From Lachnospiraceae bacterium UBA7225 (lineage in GTDB: Bacteria > Bacillota > Clostridia > Lachnospirales > Lachnospiraceae): DNA of 13,083 bases. The first letter of the stretch is position 1; each line of letters starts with the position of its first letter. A program made the translations under genes and the position numbers. The DNA lies in NCBI GenBank assembly GCA_002473385.1, contig DKTR01000051.1:1-13083 (forward strand). Direction: 5' to 3'. The notes beneath the pieces were generated by a model. It was not told where the DNA came from. It made no database searches and saw only the letters and a program-made list of their open reading frames with translations. Below are positions 13,064 through 13,083 of the stretch, piece after piece.

Positions 13064-13083
13064 TTAGCACTCACTATTGACGA
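13064..13083 (+). promoter_or_regulatory. Partial CIRCE operator (HrcA site), cut by the window end
   Basis: TTAGCACTC (13064-13072) is the exact left half of the CIRCE consensus TTAGCACTC-N9-GAGTGCTAA. After exactly nine bases (13073-13081) the window ends in GA, the first two bases of the right half. TTGACG (13077-13082) within it could be a -35 box. A heat-shock operon (groES-groEL or hrcA-grpE-dnaK) is expected beyond the edge. Confidence 0.72.

Overview
The window looks like a chromosomal segment from a low-to-mid-GC Gram-positive anaerobe, most likely a gut Clostridium of the Lachnospiraceae type. This is inferred from the strong AGGAGG-type ribosome sites, sigma-A promoters, short hairpin/T-run terminators, an Agr-like LytTR/GHKL pair, SH3b cell-wall proteins and a CIRCE half-site. 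All nine convincing genes lie on the + strand. No RNA gene, IS element, phage gene or CRISPR array was seen, and no stretch longer than 300 bases lacks a gene.

Left part (1-3772), metabolism and its regulator. A threonine-aldolase-family PLP enzyme (51-1076) is followed by a ROK-family transcriptional regulator (1151-2383), which has a candidate promoter of its own. A strong sigma-A promoter (2393-2420) with a 21-bp palindrome at the expected start of transcription then drives a YihS-like aldose-ketose isomerase/epimerase (2496-3728), which ends in a strong terminator. The simplest reading is a ROK regulator controlling the sugar isomerase beside it.

Middle part (3773-7008), envelope and signalling. 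A secreted protein with three SH3b repeats (3899-4711) has its own terminator. An AgrA-like LytTR response regulator (4903-5643) and an AgrC-like GHKL sensor kinase (5640-6929) overlap by four bases and end in a 12-bp-stem terminator. Upstream of the pair lie AT-rich palindromic sites spaced about 21 bp apart, ending just before the -10 box. No autoinducer peptide or AgrB-like processing gene is present.

Right part (7009-13035), the most unusual region. It is a tightly packed four-gene operon: a secreted family-3 solute-binding protein without a lipid anchor (7123-7884); a 985-residue protein joining two tandem Cache-like extracytoplasmic sensor modules to a C-terminal MscS channel (7896-10853); an ABCG-type ATPase with a degenerate N-terminal FHA-like domain (10879-12045); and a six-helix ABC-2/ABCG-type permease (12042-12986). 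Spacings are 11 and 25 bases and one 4-base overlap, with a terminator after the permease. I infer a ligand-sensing assembly in which an extracellular binding protein and sensor domains control a channel and an exporter. I know of no described system with this composition.

The last 20 bases hold the left half and spacer of a CIRCE operator, cut by the window edge, so an HrcA-controlled heat-shock operon probably begins just beyond.
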